This document shows positions 26,701-41,700 of a stretch of 64,000 nucleotides of DNA, in pieces. Source of the DNA: Archivesica marissinica (Eukaryota > Mollusca > Bivalvia > Venerida > Vesicomyidae). The notes under the pieces are model-generated. The model was not told the origin of the DNA and did not search any database. It saw nothing but the letters and a program-made list of their open reading frames with translations. Numbering within the stretch: position 1 is the stretch's first letter; every line of letters starts with the position of its first letter. Position numbers and translations under genes: made by a program. The stretch lies in the NCBI GenBank assembly GCA_014843695.1, contig CM026390.1, positions 10,107,416-10,171,415 of the forward strand, in the 5' to 3' direction.

Positions 26701-29700
26701 ATAATATACCTTTGTACCGAGCCATCCAAAACATAATATACCTTTGTACCGAGCCGTCCAAAACATAATATACCTTTGTACCGAGCCATCCAAAACATAA
26801 TATACCTTCGTACCGAGCCATCCAAAACATAATATACCTTCGTACCGAGCCGTCCAAAACATAATATACCTTTGTACCGAGCCATCCAAAACATAATATA
26901 CCTTTGTACTGAGCCATCCAAAACATAATATACCTTCGTACCGAGCCGTCCAAAACATAATATACCTTCGTATTGAGCCGTCCAAAACATAATATATCTT
27001 CTTAATCTAGCATTACTGTTGTTGTTGCTGTGTTCAAAATATTTCAATGACAATTCAAAACCTGGAAGTGATTCAAGCACATGCTCTGCAAATTTAGGAA
27101 GTTTTCCCTAGAATTCAAGCACTTTATAAGGGCAAACCTCACAAGGACCAAATTCAAGGAATGTTCAAGTTCTGTGCGAACTGCGTTTACATAGAACAGT
27201 AGTACATGAGACGTAGAACCTTCACATAAATAACATACCATGCTCCCCCAACCTACCTTTTTCTCGACATCTTTTGCAATAGCTTCATGGTATCTGGGTA
27301 TGTTAGCCTCATATCTCTGTGACTCTTCATGCCCTGCATTCACGTTTTCCGCTCTCACCGGTACTTCCATATAGGGTTCATACTCACCTGGGCCCGGCCC
27401 GGCCTTACCGATGAAGTCGGATCTTTTTGATGTCAGCTTACCAAAATGGACACCTTTGTATGTTTTAGACGTTTTTGTTTCATTTGGTTTTGTGTCCTGA
27501 AAATAAAAGGCAATAGATGTTAGAATAAAAGTTAGAATAAAAGCTTGCAGTACTACAGTTGTAAATTACAAATTCCACATATATTTTCTAAATAAAGCAT
27601 TCTGTAATGATGGTTGGATAGTCAATAAAGTGTTATTTGTTATATGTTATATTTCGGGTTTTACGCCTGCATCAGCACCATTTTGGGCTATATCGCCGGC
27701 GGGCAGTTTACCTAACAACACCTTTCCTGGGCAGGCTCCAGCGGTTAACCAGTACTTGGGTGCACCAACCTCCGTAAGAAACTGCCAACTTTTTCATATA
27801 AATGAGACACGGTCTGAGCAGGGCTCGAACCCGTGACCATCAGTGATGATAGGTTACAGTGGTATACAAGTCAGCGACCTTAACCACTCGACCACGGAGG
27901 CGGTCAATAAAGTGTACACACAGATTGCATTAAACACATGTGCACATACAATGTGTAAGTTGTGATAACACAATCCACTGCGCTCACTTCAGGTGCGAAA
28001 GGTCCGGAGTTCGAGCCCAAGTACGATTGTGCCCATAGGCAAGCTAGTTAAATTCTATGTTGCATCTCTCTCTCTCTCTCTCTCTCTCGTGGCGATGGAT
28101 TCCATCAGGAATGAGGTCTTGAGAGTGATCAATATAAGTTGTAAGAACTTGTTTCGCAATAAAGCTAAAATAAATTTGTATAAACTAAACTATAAACATA
28201 CAATGTACATATTAATGCTATAATGGTACACCAATACTGAAAAATTTGCTTCACATCTCATTTCCATTGAAATAAACTAAAGGTGATTAATAATGCACAT
28301 GCAACACCGTAAATGTTTCATGTCCTCAGCTGCACTCCAGCCCCATTTGAGGTCACGGGTAATTTGAAAGGTTCTATTAGGTTTCCTATAGGTGTTCCAT
28401 TGCAACTTGCTTCATTCTCCAGCTACAAGCATGCACAATCAAGCATAGAAGTCAATGGGAGTGGACACTTCGCTGACCGCCCTGAACACAGGCCGCGACC
28501 GATTTCTCTTGCATGCACAATCAAGCATAGAAGTCAATGGGAGTGGACACTTCGCTGACCGCCCTGAACACCGGCCTTGACCGATTTCTCTTCCATGCAC
28601 AAACAAGCATAGAAGTCAATGGGAGTGGACACTTCGCTGACCGCCCTGAACACAGGCCGCGACTGATTTCTCTTGCATGCACAAACAAGCATAGAAGTCA
28701 ATGGGAGTGGACACTTCGCTGACCGCCCTGAACACCGGCCTTGACCGATTTCTCTTCCATGCACAAACAAGCATAGAAGTCAATGGGAGTGGACACTTCG
28801 CTGACCGCCCTGAACACAGGCCGAGACCGATTTCTCTTGCATGCACAAACAAGCATAGAAGTCAATGGGAGTGGACACTTCGCTGACCGCCCTGAACACA
28901 GGCCGTGACTGATTTCTCTTGCATGCACAAACAAGCATAGAAGTCAATGGGAGTGGACACTTCGCTGACCGCCCTGAACACAGGCCGAGACCGATTTCTC
29001 TTACATGCACAATCAAGCATAGAAGTCAATGGGAGTGGACACTTCGCTGACCGCCCTCACCACAGGCCGTGACCGATTTCTCTTACATGCACAATCTAGC
29101 ATAGAAGTCAATGGGAGTGGACACTTCGCTGACCGCCCTGAACACAGGCCGTGACTGATTTCTCTTGCATGCACAAACAAGCATAGAAGTCAATGGGAGT
29201 GGACACTTCGCTGACCGCCCTGAACACAGGCCGAGACCGATTTCTCTTACATGCACAATCAAGCATAGAAGTCAATGGGAGTGGACACTTCGCTGATCGC
29301 CCTCACCACAGGCCGAGACCGATTTCTCTTACATGCACAATCTAGCATAGAAGTCAATGGGAGTGGACACTTCGCTGACCGCCCTGAACACAGGCCGCGA
29401 CTGATTTCTCTTGCATGCACAAACAAGCATAGAAGTCAATGGGAGTGGACACTTCGCTGACCGCCCTCACCACAGGCCGAGACCGATTTCTCTTGCATGC
29501 ACAATCAAGCATAGAAGTCAATGGGAGTGGACACTTCGCTGACCGCCCTGAACACCGGCCTTGACCGATTTCTCTTCCATGCACAATCTAGCATAGAAGT
29601 CAATGGGAGTGGACACTTCGCTGACCGCCCTGAACACAGGCCGCGACTGATTTCTCTTGCATGCACAAACAAGCATAGAAGTCAATGGGAGTGGACACTT

Positions 29701-32700
29701 CGCTGACCGCCCTCACCACAGGCCGAGACCGATTTCTCTTGCATGCACAATCAAGCATAGAAGTCAATGGGAGTGGACACTTCGCTGACCGCCCTCACCA
29801 CAGGCCGAGACCGATTTCTCTTGCATGCACAATCAAGCATAGAAGTCAATGGGAGTGGACACTTCGCTGACCGCCCTCACCACAGGCCGAGACCGATTTC
29901 TCTTGCATGCACAATCAAGCATAGAAGTCAATGGGAGTGGACACTTCGCTGACCGCCCTCACCACAGGCCGAGACCGATTTCTCTTGCATGCACAATCAA
30001 GCATAGAAGTCAATGGGAGTGGACACTTCGCTGACCGCCCTCACCACAGGCCGAGACCGATTTCTCTTGCATGCACAATCAAGCATAGAAGTCAATGGGA
30101 GTGGACACTTCGCTGACCGCCCTCACCACAGGCCGAGACCGATTTCTCTTGCATGCACAATCAAGCATAGAAGTCAATGGGAGTGGACACTTCGCTGACC
30201 GCCCTCACCACAGGCCGAGACCGATTTCTCTTGCATGCACAAACAAGCACCAAAATCGAAGCACTTCCTTATAGATCAACCCTCTATACACAAAGTTTGA
30301 TCAAAATCATCAACAACTCTTTTCAGTTATCCTGTCTACGGACAGACTCGGCCAAAAACAAAACAACCCCATTCCTATGACGAGTGTTAATAAAGTTGGT
30401 ACTAGTATTTAAAAAACCATCTAAAAACAAAGAAAAACATCATAGTGATATAGACAAAATAATTACGTTTGGGAAAGTTACATTATGAAATCTCCCGGTA
30501 AATAATTTTCTGTAATTTCTAATATCCCCTTTCCATTACACAGACTTTCTTCTCAGTGTGAAATTCAAAATGTATTATTAATACCAGTAAGACATTTTTG
30601 TTGTAATTATACAAGCGCTATCAGATTGTATATATAAATGGGAAATATAATCTACGGGGATTTGAAATGTTAACGTCGAGTGCATTGCTTCCCAGTTATG
30701 CATTAGCTGCAAGCTAGCATATTGAAAGTTCAAGCACTGGTTAATTGACAAATGTATTCTGCGTAAACAGGTCACGATATTTACCAGTAAAGCGAGTGGA
30801 ATGGTGTGTATATGATGAAAAATAGGAAATCACTCCCGGTTTCCGGCTCCTTATAATGCTAGCTTCAGGATCAGTGTATATCTACAGAAAGATGCCACAT
30901 TAAGGTATAGAGGATATTTGTGTTTATTAGTATAAGATTGGAATTTATTTTGGAAAAACATATTTCGATCATCCAGATGAAATAAAATCCTATCTTACAC
31001 TAATAAACATTATCCCATTTTATTCATTTTAACTGCCTCTGCCGAGTGCCTCGTTTCACTACAATACACAACCGCTCAACCACTTATGTTAGTGTGAACG
31101 TTTGCAATAAACAATAGTTACAGTTAAATTTTCAAGTTAGTTTCTGTTTACTGTCAAAATTAAAAACGACAGACAAAACAAATTCATTAGAACATATTAC
31201 TTTATAATTGCCAAAAATTAGCTGAATTACAAAAGTTTTGTTTGTTCGTTTGTTTGTTCTGGGTTTACGCCTACATCAGCACCATTTTGGGCTATATCAC
31301 TGGTGGGCAGTTTACCAAACAACACCATTCCTGCACAGGCTCCAGCGGTTAACCAGTACTTGTATAGTTACATACTTCAATTCTTACAATACTGGTATCT
31401 TTACATTTCATCCAACTCTTATTAAGATATTGATCCAGTAGGATATTTTACAGCAATTAACCCTTTCAACACCACAGACCACTAAATAGGCTTACAAAAA
31501 GTGTAGATCCAGATGAGCCGACTCGTGACGAGCCATCTCATCAGGATCTGCACTTTTTGCCAGTGATATGACTATTTTTAGACATAATTACCCACTTTGA
31601 TAAATGAACTTGTCTAAATGTGATTTTCTGATTCATTTATTGGTTTATGAATATCATGGACCAGTCCATGTGAGTTACTTGGTGTTGAATGGGTTAAAGG
31701 GGGAAAACTCAAGAGTTACAGGTGATTGGAATAAAATTTTGTTGAATACAAGATATTGTCTCAGTTTGACATTTTTCAGCAGTTCAAGGGCAATAACTCT
31801 GGCGGTACTCAGGGAATTGGTACAATATTGGGCTGGACACAAGCCAGTATGGGCATACATATTTATACAAGACATGAGTAAATTCCATCCAATTGTTTCA
31901 AGATATTGTCTCAGTTTGACATTTTTCAGCAGTTCAAGGGCAATAACTCTGGAGGTTCTCGGGGGAATTGGGACAATATTTGGCTGGACACAAGCCAGTA
32001 TGGGCATACACATTTATACAATGTATAATTAAATAAGATTCTGTGTCGGAATGTACTGTGAAGGAACGACAAACAATGCCAAAAATACCCCCCCCCTGAA
32101 CAGGGGATAATACAAAAACATTTCATAAATAATGTAGACTAGCCAGACTTGTAATGCCCAGGTTATGTAAATTTAATCTCTTCCGCCAGCATATGTTATA
32201 TAAATCTCTTTTAATATAAACACAAGCCTATTATAAATAACAATTATAACATAAACAATTAACCGGGCTATTTTTCATATTTCTGACAGCTGGATCCATA
32301 AGTATGCCGGCTAAAACAGCTATGTTCCTTTGACCCATAGACGCTTCAGGCTTGTATTCTTTTAAATGTAAAGAATTAACGTACATGCAAATTCATCTTG
32401 GTGTCAACTTTAGTAGTAAACAACCATATACAAAAGTTCTCGATCATTTTCTAAGTAAATATTCACAATGGGAGGTAATTTATAAAATTTAATACTGATT
32501 TCTTTAACAGATAAAACACGTTTTCAACATTTTACGTCTTCAATAAATTATTAAAGAAGACAGATAACATTGCACTGACACATGCCCCCAAAATGGCTTC
32601 AACAAATTAAATGTTTTAGAAAACGTCGATTTAACTGATGTACTTGTAATACAGTCAAACCTGTCTTAACCCTTTCCCTCATAGAAGCACCTCTTGGCGC

Positions 32701-35700
32701 CATTACCAATACGACATACATTGACAAAGTAGTAGCCAAGCCAATGTTCATAATAAAGGCCAGAATCTCATGTAGTCCCAGTAATATCTATGGAGGTGGG
32801 ATAGATATGGCGACTACTTATGCACTGTATGATAGCTAAATGGCTGTCGTTTGTATGGAGATATAACAGTACATTAACCTAAATCTCTATGAAGGGTTAA
32901 GCAGCCAGCCAAGGGAATCTCAGAAAGTGGTTGCTTAGCACATTAGCACAGGTGGTTGCTTAATATAGGTCAAATGTATAAAAAAAAAAACATATTGGGA
33001 ATCTGGAAACTGATTGCATAATACAGACTGGCTGCTTAATAGAGGTGACAACTAACAGAGGTTTGACTGTATATAGGGAGATAACTAGGAAGAATCTATC
33101 AGACATGAACGTCCTGACAATATGTGCTTCTCTATTTGATGTTGAAGATGACTATCTAGTCTCAATGAGAGACATTGGTGAGTTACTGCCCCTGAGTATT
33201 TTGGAAAGTAGATCCTAGAGGTCCTATTAAGTGTTTTCCTCTGTTTTTATCATTGTTTCCTTTGCACAACATGCTAGCAATTTTATTCCACTATCGCTTC
33301 TTATGATTATTAAATTACTATATTACAGTATTATCTGGGTACTTATTTGTAAACCAATATTATTAGTTAATTAACACGATTTTGATAAAATCACATTTAT
33401 CATACCGCAACATCTGGTTAGGGAACAACAGTAAAAACAAAGGATTCCAATTAAAAGGACCTATTTACATTTTGGATAAATCAGACTTTATCTGACAAGG
33501 GAGGTAATAGAAAATAGGAGATGTGTCAATTAAATTGGACACAACACTGTAGGATGTGTTGCGGCCACAGGTTCAGATGCGCTATATTGTAATATAGTTA
33601 AGTACAAAAGGGGACATAACTCGAGCACAAGTTATTGGATGAACAAGTCATGATATGTCTGTACATTTGATGTTGAAGATGCACACAGTCTCAAGTCAAT
33701 TGGAAGAAAACTGATAATACATGTGCTGTATTGTAAACACAGTGAAGCACACAGATAACTTAAATGTCCTAACAATGAGCGCTTCACTTCCTAAGAGTAC
33801 ATAGCAGTTTCCCAGCTTTATATGGTGGAGGTAGACTGCAGGAGACCGTCAGAGAATGGCCAAAGGTGTAGACGGGCACACAGGTAGAATCACCGATATT
33901 CCGAAATTCAGCTCGGTAGCTGCCTCACATGAAAACACTTAATGCTTCTAGTGCATATTCCAACCACTTTACAATTGAGACTGCCGCCCCACCCCCCGAC
34001 CTCAAATAAAATTAATTACATCGAGATATTTGATTCTTTCATGTAAATTCCACAATAAACTCAATGTGGATTGTTGGCTCCATGAATGTGTTTGCATGCA
34101 GGGATTACACTGCAATGCATATTCAAAGCAAGCTGTTTGTTGATTACGCAATAACGCTAATTAATGTATTCATTTTACTGGAACAAATTATGCAATCTAG
34201 TTAACAGAACAAATGTTTTCAATTAATTTACTAATTTTCTAATTAAATCCACTGAGATGGAATATGGGTACTAAACTATTCTTAAAATTCTACAAGAATT
34301 TCTCGTTATTCAATTCAGCCATGTCATTCAGCCATTCAGAGAATAATAAGGAAAAGCTTCTCTATTACCCACTCATTGACTCACACATTGACATAATCCC
34401 CAGCAATAATCCCCGTATCAATCAATGACACACATAAAAAGAATATTTGCAAAAAAATATTCCATAATAAAGTGCTTATGTCAAGTTCTTATGACAATAG
34501 TTCAAGTGGATTGTAAAAGACTTTCGAATTTTTATTCACATTTTCCATAAATCATGTGAAGCATTTTTAGAGTCCAATGGGGGACACATCTCATTTCAAG
34601 GACATTCTTTACAATGTTTACATAAAACAAAGAAGGAAAAATCAGACTTTTCAATAGGGCCTTTTGTATTTATTCAAAACATGGTTCATACTAAACAAAT
34701 GTGAGACAGCAGGCCTCGATGTGGGCGATGCTTCATATGTATTATTTTCACTAACTGCTTATCACTTTGTTTGGTATTGGTGTTCTTGGGAAGATTCCCA
34801 GGTTCCATTGCAGGATGAAGACCCTCCACCTGGGGCTCAGTTCCACAGAGGGAAGAAGACTCGGTGATACAGAGGGAAGAAGACTGATGGAGGAAGACAC
34901 TTCCTGGCTGAATTCCACTGAGGGAGGAATATCCAAACTTTAACCACTAGCGACCATTTAAAATCTCAGTTAAAATGAGTAATGTTTTCACCAAATATAT
35001 CCCCCACCCACTGAGAACTCGCACAATTTCATGCAAAGTGAAGTAGAAATCGCACTTTACATTCTGTTCGTTTGTTTTGGAGGTTCACACAGGCAGCTTT
35101 GGTTATATGGCGACTCCCCAGCTGTTATTGCTAGAGGAAGACAACGAGTGTGTCCCTCCGAGAGGTATTTCAAGCAAAGATGAGCATGTAACAGACAAGT
35201 GATTGAAGTCAATGACCATAACCACTCGGCAATGGAGACCCCACTTTGCATTATGGTCTAAGGAGAAAATAACAAAATAGCATTTTTTTCTTTTCTTTAA
35301 CCCTTTCAACACCAAGTAACTGACATGGACTGGTGCATCATATTTTTAGACCAATAAATGAATAAGAAAATTACATTTGGACCAGTTCATTTATCAAAAT
35401 GGGTAATTTTTCTCTAAAAATAGTAATATTACTGGCAAAAAGTGCAGATCCTGATGAGACGGCTCGTCACGAGCCGGCTCATCTGGATCTACACTTTTTG
35501 TAAGCCTATTTAGAGGTCTGTGGTGTTGAAAGGGTTAAAGACCAATAAAATAGCTAGACCTTTTTAAGAGTATACAATTGCAAAACAGTCTGTACCGACA
35601 CATAGATTCATAATCCGAGAGATTTGTCATAAAAAAAATGTACAGTATATATTAGACGCGATCGCAAGACCTCAGGTAATACTACACCTGCAGGTGCGCG

Positions 35701-38700
35701 GCCGTTTACCTCCCCTTGTATTTAGACTGCTGTGATGTCACAAGATATACAGCAATATTCAGTTTTCTTCAGACTATGGTGCTTGTAACTTTAAAGAAAT
35801 GTATTGCAAGCAGTCATCTAATAAAAATCGCACAAATATTGATCTGTAAATCTACAGCGGTATCTGCTATACTTTTAGCTACTCGATGTTTATCATGTTT
35901 CACTTCTATTTCTAAAATGTGTTTTACAGTAAATGTTGTCACGTAATCTGTCAATTAGAGAAGCCAGAATGTTCAGTGATATATAAAATGTTACATTTTA
36001 ACATGTTCAGCAGTAGTACTAGTGGTCGAATACCTGGTTTACCTTACGCTTAATCAAATGAAACAAAGACGACAGGCTAGGCAGGTAAATGTACGTTTAA
36101 ACATGTATTTATCATATACAGTCAAACTTGTGTTAATGGTCACCTCCATTAAGCAGCCAACCTGTATTAAGCAGCCATAGCTACTATCTGTGATTCCCTT
36201 GACTGGCTGCTTAACCCTTTCAACACCACAGACCTCTAAATAGGCTTACAAAAAGTGTAGATCCAGATGAGCCAGCTCGTGACGAGCCGTCTCATCAGGA
36301 TCTGCACTTTTTGCCAGTGATATGACTATTTTTAGACATAATTACCCATTTTGATAAATGAACTTGTCCAAATGTGATTTTCTGATTCATTTATTGGTTT
36401 ATGAATATCATGGACCAGTCCATGTGAGTTACTTGGTGTTGAATGGGTTAAGACAGGTTTGACTGTATAGAACATAATGTCATATCTCGAGAGTGATTAA
36501 ACTAATGCTGTAAGAACTTGCTTCACAATCGAGCTGAAATAAAATTTGTATTAAACTAAACACTACAAGCCTAATTTTGGACAAATATTTCTGATAATTA
36601 AAAAGTACTATGCGAATAGTTTTATATTGAATGCTATGTCTGAATGTGAAGTACTTAACATGGAGTAACCAGAATGTATATATATAACATGGAGTAACCA
36701 GAATGTATATATATATATAACATGGAGTAACCAGAATGTATATATATAACATGGAGTAACCAGAATGTATATATATATAACATGGAGTAACCAGAATGTA
36801 TATATATAACATGGAGTAACCAGAATGTATATATATAACATGGAGTAACCAGAATGTATATATATAACATGGAGTAACCAGAATGTATATATATAACATG
36901 GAGTAACCAGAATGTATATATATATAACATGGAGTAACCAGAATGTATATATATAACATGGAGTAACCAGAATGTATATATATAACATGGAGTAACCAGA
37001 ATGTATATATATATAACATGGAGTAACCAGAATGTATATATATAACATGGAGTAACCAGAATGTATATATATAACATGGAGTAACCAGAATGTATATATA
37101 TAACAGACAGGTCAGTAGTTCAGTGGTTAACACGTTGGACTGCAAAACCAGGGATTGCAGGTTCGATCCCCTCGTCTGTCCCTAATAATATTAACAGTCT
37201 TGCTGTTGGGACTTTAAACTTATGACGGTGCTTTACACCGTGCACGTAACAGAAACAGAGGAGACTCTGGAATCGGTCTCTGTCTGTATCATTGCACTAT
37301 CCTACAAAAATCTGAAATGACTAATTTCTTCAGGAGGTCTCGCTCAAATGTGTAGTGACGATAAATAAACGTAAACCAGACAGAGCATAATTATATATAG
37401 TTGACTGCATATACAAATATGTGAAATCATCTTGAGAAAAGTGTATAAACACAGGTGGTGTACGGTGACTGTCTGCTGCCATGGTGGTATAGACTTCAAT
37501 ATACGAGGTTGCCTGGCAAGGTGGGATTTTTTTACGCTTATATATCGTTGCTACCGGTTGCCCATATGAGTGACGCCTCCTGAAGAGATTAATCATTTTA
37601 GATTTTTGGAGGATAATGCAATGTTACAGACAGAGACCCATTCCAGAGTCTCCTCTGGTTCTTTTACATGCACAGTGTACAGTACCGACACGAGACATCG
37701 GTTTAAAGTCCCATCTGAAAAATTGTTAATTTTATTAGGGTCAGACGGGGGATCGAATCTGCGATCCCTGGGTTACCAGTCCAGCATGTTAACCACTGGA
37801 CTACAGATCCGCCTGTTGCAAGGTGGGACAGGATTTAGTGTATTATTTATACTTACATGAGTGACACCATAATAGGCAGGCCCTATGGAGATGTCTCTAT
37901 CCGGTGGGTCCTGTTTCTTTAGTGTACCATCATCACATTCTTCATACCCATATGCTTGCCCCGGGGTCGGGATTGATGGGGCATCTGGTTTGCGGTGGAA
38001 TTTCAACTGACTTGTCACCAACTGCAATATACATTCAATAAAAGCTTGACACACTGATACTCCCGATGCACTAAAGTGAACATGCACTACACAGTATTCA
38101 TGCCCTAAGTTCACACTTACAGTAAGAGGTGGGTACCGCAAAAGAAGAAGTACAACGGGATACTACAAATGAGCGAAGCAATGTTCCCGAACACCCCTTG
38201 TGCCATACACATTGCTGGGGGAGGATGTTCCCGAACACCCCTTGTGCCATACACATTGCTGGGGGAGGATGTTCCCGAACACCCCTTGTGCCATACACAT
38301 TGCTGGGGGAGGATGTTTCATACTCGCCTATAAGGCAATCTCACCTATAAGATTGCCTTATAGGCGAGTATGAATGGTAGATATTAGTGCACGTATTGAT
38401 CGCAGTTGATTTTGTGTACCAGGAAATATGTTTTAGTGCGAATTATTCAATCTGAAACTTTGTTAATTTCCATCTCACGGAAATTACCAAAGTACTGATA
38501 CAACTTGTACACGAACCGGTGCGTACCGCGGCTCATAACAACCACAGTATACTGGTAATACCATGCACCTATAACAATTACAAAACACAACCAGATATAA
38601 CAATTGTCTTAATTGTGGAAAGTTGACATCAAAGAATACAAACATCGATGGAAATAACTTGTGGTGAACTGAAGACGAGTGAACTGAGTTGCAGTTTATT

Positions 38701-41700
38701 GTAAAGTTTGAAAACTGAATCAAAATTTCACAGTGCAGATGGTTGTTATGCCAGGTTGCCCGTGGTGACTAATCCTTTCCTACATTCATAGTCTACTTGG
38801 TATTTCACATTCAATCCATGACCAAGTATGTCTAATACATGTATACTATCGTGACCTGACGATTTGTTGTAGTTCTTTGCTTGAATCTCACAGCATACAG
38901 TCAAACCTGTCTTAACCCTTTCCTTCATAGAGAATTAGGTTAATATACTATTATATCTCCATACAAACAACAGCCATTTAGCTATCATGCAGTGGATAAG
39001 TAGTCGCAATATCTATCCCACCTCCATAGATATTACTGGGACTACATGCGATTCTGGCCTTTATGAACATTGCTTTGGCTACTACATTGTCAATGTATGT
39101 CGTATTAGTAATGGCATCAAGAGGTGCTTCTATGAGGGAAAGGTTAAGCACCCAGCCAAGGGAATCATAGAAAGTGGCTGCTTAGCACAGGTGGTTGCTT
39201 AATAGAGGTCAAATGTATAATAAAACAACATATTGGGAATCTGGAAACTGGCTGCTTAATACAGGTTGGCTGCTTAATAGAGGTGACCACTAACACAGGT
39301 TTGACTGTATGTCATACAGTGACATTTCATGTTTTATTGGTGCAGGATGACACCAGATACTCCTCATAGTAGTATTTCAGGCACCAGTGGGTTGAAGTGC
39401 CGACCTTAAAGCCAGGTAAAATGCCTGTGTGGTGCCTACCCCAAGAGTCTTTTTATCCTGGGGTGCCGATTTGGTCTGTCGGAATTCTGTGAAACGTTCC
39501 ACATTGTAAGCACCTGGCCCTGGATTTTCTACAAGCATCTCGGTAAATCGCTTAGACTTGTTTGCTAATGTCTTTCCACCCTGCAAAACATGGTATACAT
39601 TATATATATATATATATAGGACACAAACAAAGTACTGGAATGTAGGACTTGAACCAACGACTTGCAGTGATGTGAGGCAAGTGTAATACGAGTCTGTGCA
39701 GTAAACAATTTAGCCATACAGACCCCCAACCCCCACCTACCTCCCCTTCTTCCTCATACCAGCCCATGCTGTCAATGCAAGGGAGGCTACTAGATATGTA
39801 AAATTACATAGATAAATTAGGAGTTATCTAAACATAAGGATTTGCATTGTATTACAATCGTATAACACCAGGGATTATTGCAACTTATTGCCATCCTTAT
39901 TCGGCAATATTTCCAATGCAAACAAAATATGAATATAAAAAATTCCAAATTTAAACTGGAAAATTTGATAAAAATTGGTCAACAATGGCAATAATACAGA
40001 TATGTTTACACACATACAGTGAAGAACATTAAAATTGGTCAACAATGGCAATAATACAGATATGTTTACACACATACAGTGAAGAACGTTAAAATTGTTT
40101 TCTCGGCACATTTTGAACACATACACGCGAAAGTTCTCACTTTCACAGACAAAGGTCAAATACTCAAAACAGCAACAATTTTTATACCTGGACCATATCC
40201 TGTGCAAATGCTGGGTCATAGTGACCTGGTCCCGGAGCAGCAACAACCTGATCACTGATGTTGAGAAACGTCTCTCGACTAGTCATAGACAAAAATGGCG
40301 CATACCCATCTGAAAGTAATGAAATATTAATGTCAAATGCCTGGGGTTTAACCATTTCCTTCATAGAGATTTAGGTTAATATACTATTATATCTCCATAC
40401 AAACGACAGCTGTCATGCAGTGGATAAGTAATCGCCATATCTATCCCACCTCCATAGATATTACTGGGACTACATAAGATTCTGGCCTTCATTATGAACA
40501 TTGGTTTGGCTACTACATTTCAATGTATGTGGCATTGGTAATGGCGTCAAGAGGTGCTTCTATGAGGGAAAGGGTTAAAACAATTTGCCTGCTCATCTGG
40601 CTAGTGTAAGCTTAGTAAAGTGTAATTATCGTCAGGTCAATAGTTCTACAATGATGAACACAGCTTTTGAAGGAATTTTCAAACCCCTGACCAGCAATGC
40701 TACAAAACTTCTACTTTATCGTAATTTGTTTGTTTGATTGTTTTTGGGGTTTAACGTCGCACCTTAGCTTAGGTCAAATGGTGACTCTCCGGCTATTACA
40801 GGTGGATGAAGACCCCGGATGCCCCTCCAAGCAGTATTCCAGGCACACTGGTAGAAGCACTGACCAGCTGGATAGCTTCCTCACTTGAAAGAATTCGACA
40901 TCACCAGTGGGATTCGAACCTACAGTGGTGAGGGGCAAGTGATTTAAAGTCAACGATCTTAACCACTCGCCCACGCAGGTCCCTCGTAATTTGTTATTAC
41001 TATTTCAACCACTTACTGGCCAAATTCACAATATCACCAGGTCCAGTTTGTTGTGGCGGAAAAATAGAAAATCCAGTATTCTACTTTTCAACCTCCATAA
41101 GCGACTGACAACTATTTCACATATCACGAATTATCCCCGATAGTGAGTGAACTTGCAGCCCTGGCGATAGCGGTGAAAGGCGAGTTCCACTGACAGCACG
41201 CTAGACAATTCGAACATTAGCACAGTATTATATCATATAAGATCTATAGTCTATACAAGTACTATTACAAAATTATCATAGTTTTACCAAGATAATTTAA
41301 ATTCTTATTCTTATTCTATTCACTTATCAGCCATTGAATAGCCTAAAATGCATGATTTGTGCGATTCAAACAGAAATACCTGTACCGTGAAGATGAGGCT
41401 AAAGTAGCGACACTCTTATCATGCATTTTGAGACTGTGCTTTAGTTGTATGACCCCCTTCACCCCTCCCCCCCCCCCGAGACTGACAATTAAATCTGCAC
41501 CAACAACTGCATGTTGCATTGTTAAAATGTTTGACTGTATCTTATGGTTTCGTTAAAATGTGTATATTACGTATAAAATAGAGGACCACATGGAATAGAG
41601 GACCATTGTTCCAACTGTACATCCTCTAGAAATAAAGACTTTATTATTTTCACTTATCCTACCTGCTTTAAACCTTGCTTTCGGTGGTACATCGGCATCA

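Noticed and set aside
25633..26985. 450-codon minus-strand ORF (ARYEGILCFGWLGTK-type repeats)
   Set aside because: It is a product of the 32-bp array inside STPG2 intron 5.
39398..39440. Longer exon 3 using a later donor (TTTAAG|GTCGGC)
   Set aside because: It would break the phase with exon 4 and read into a SINE remnant.
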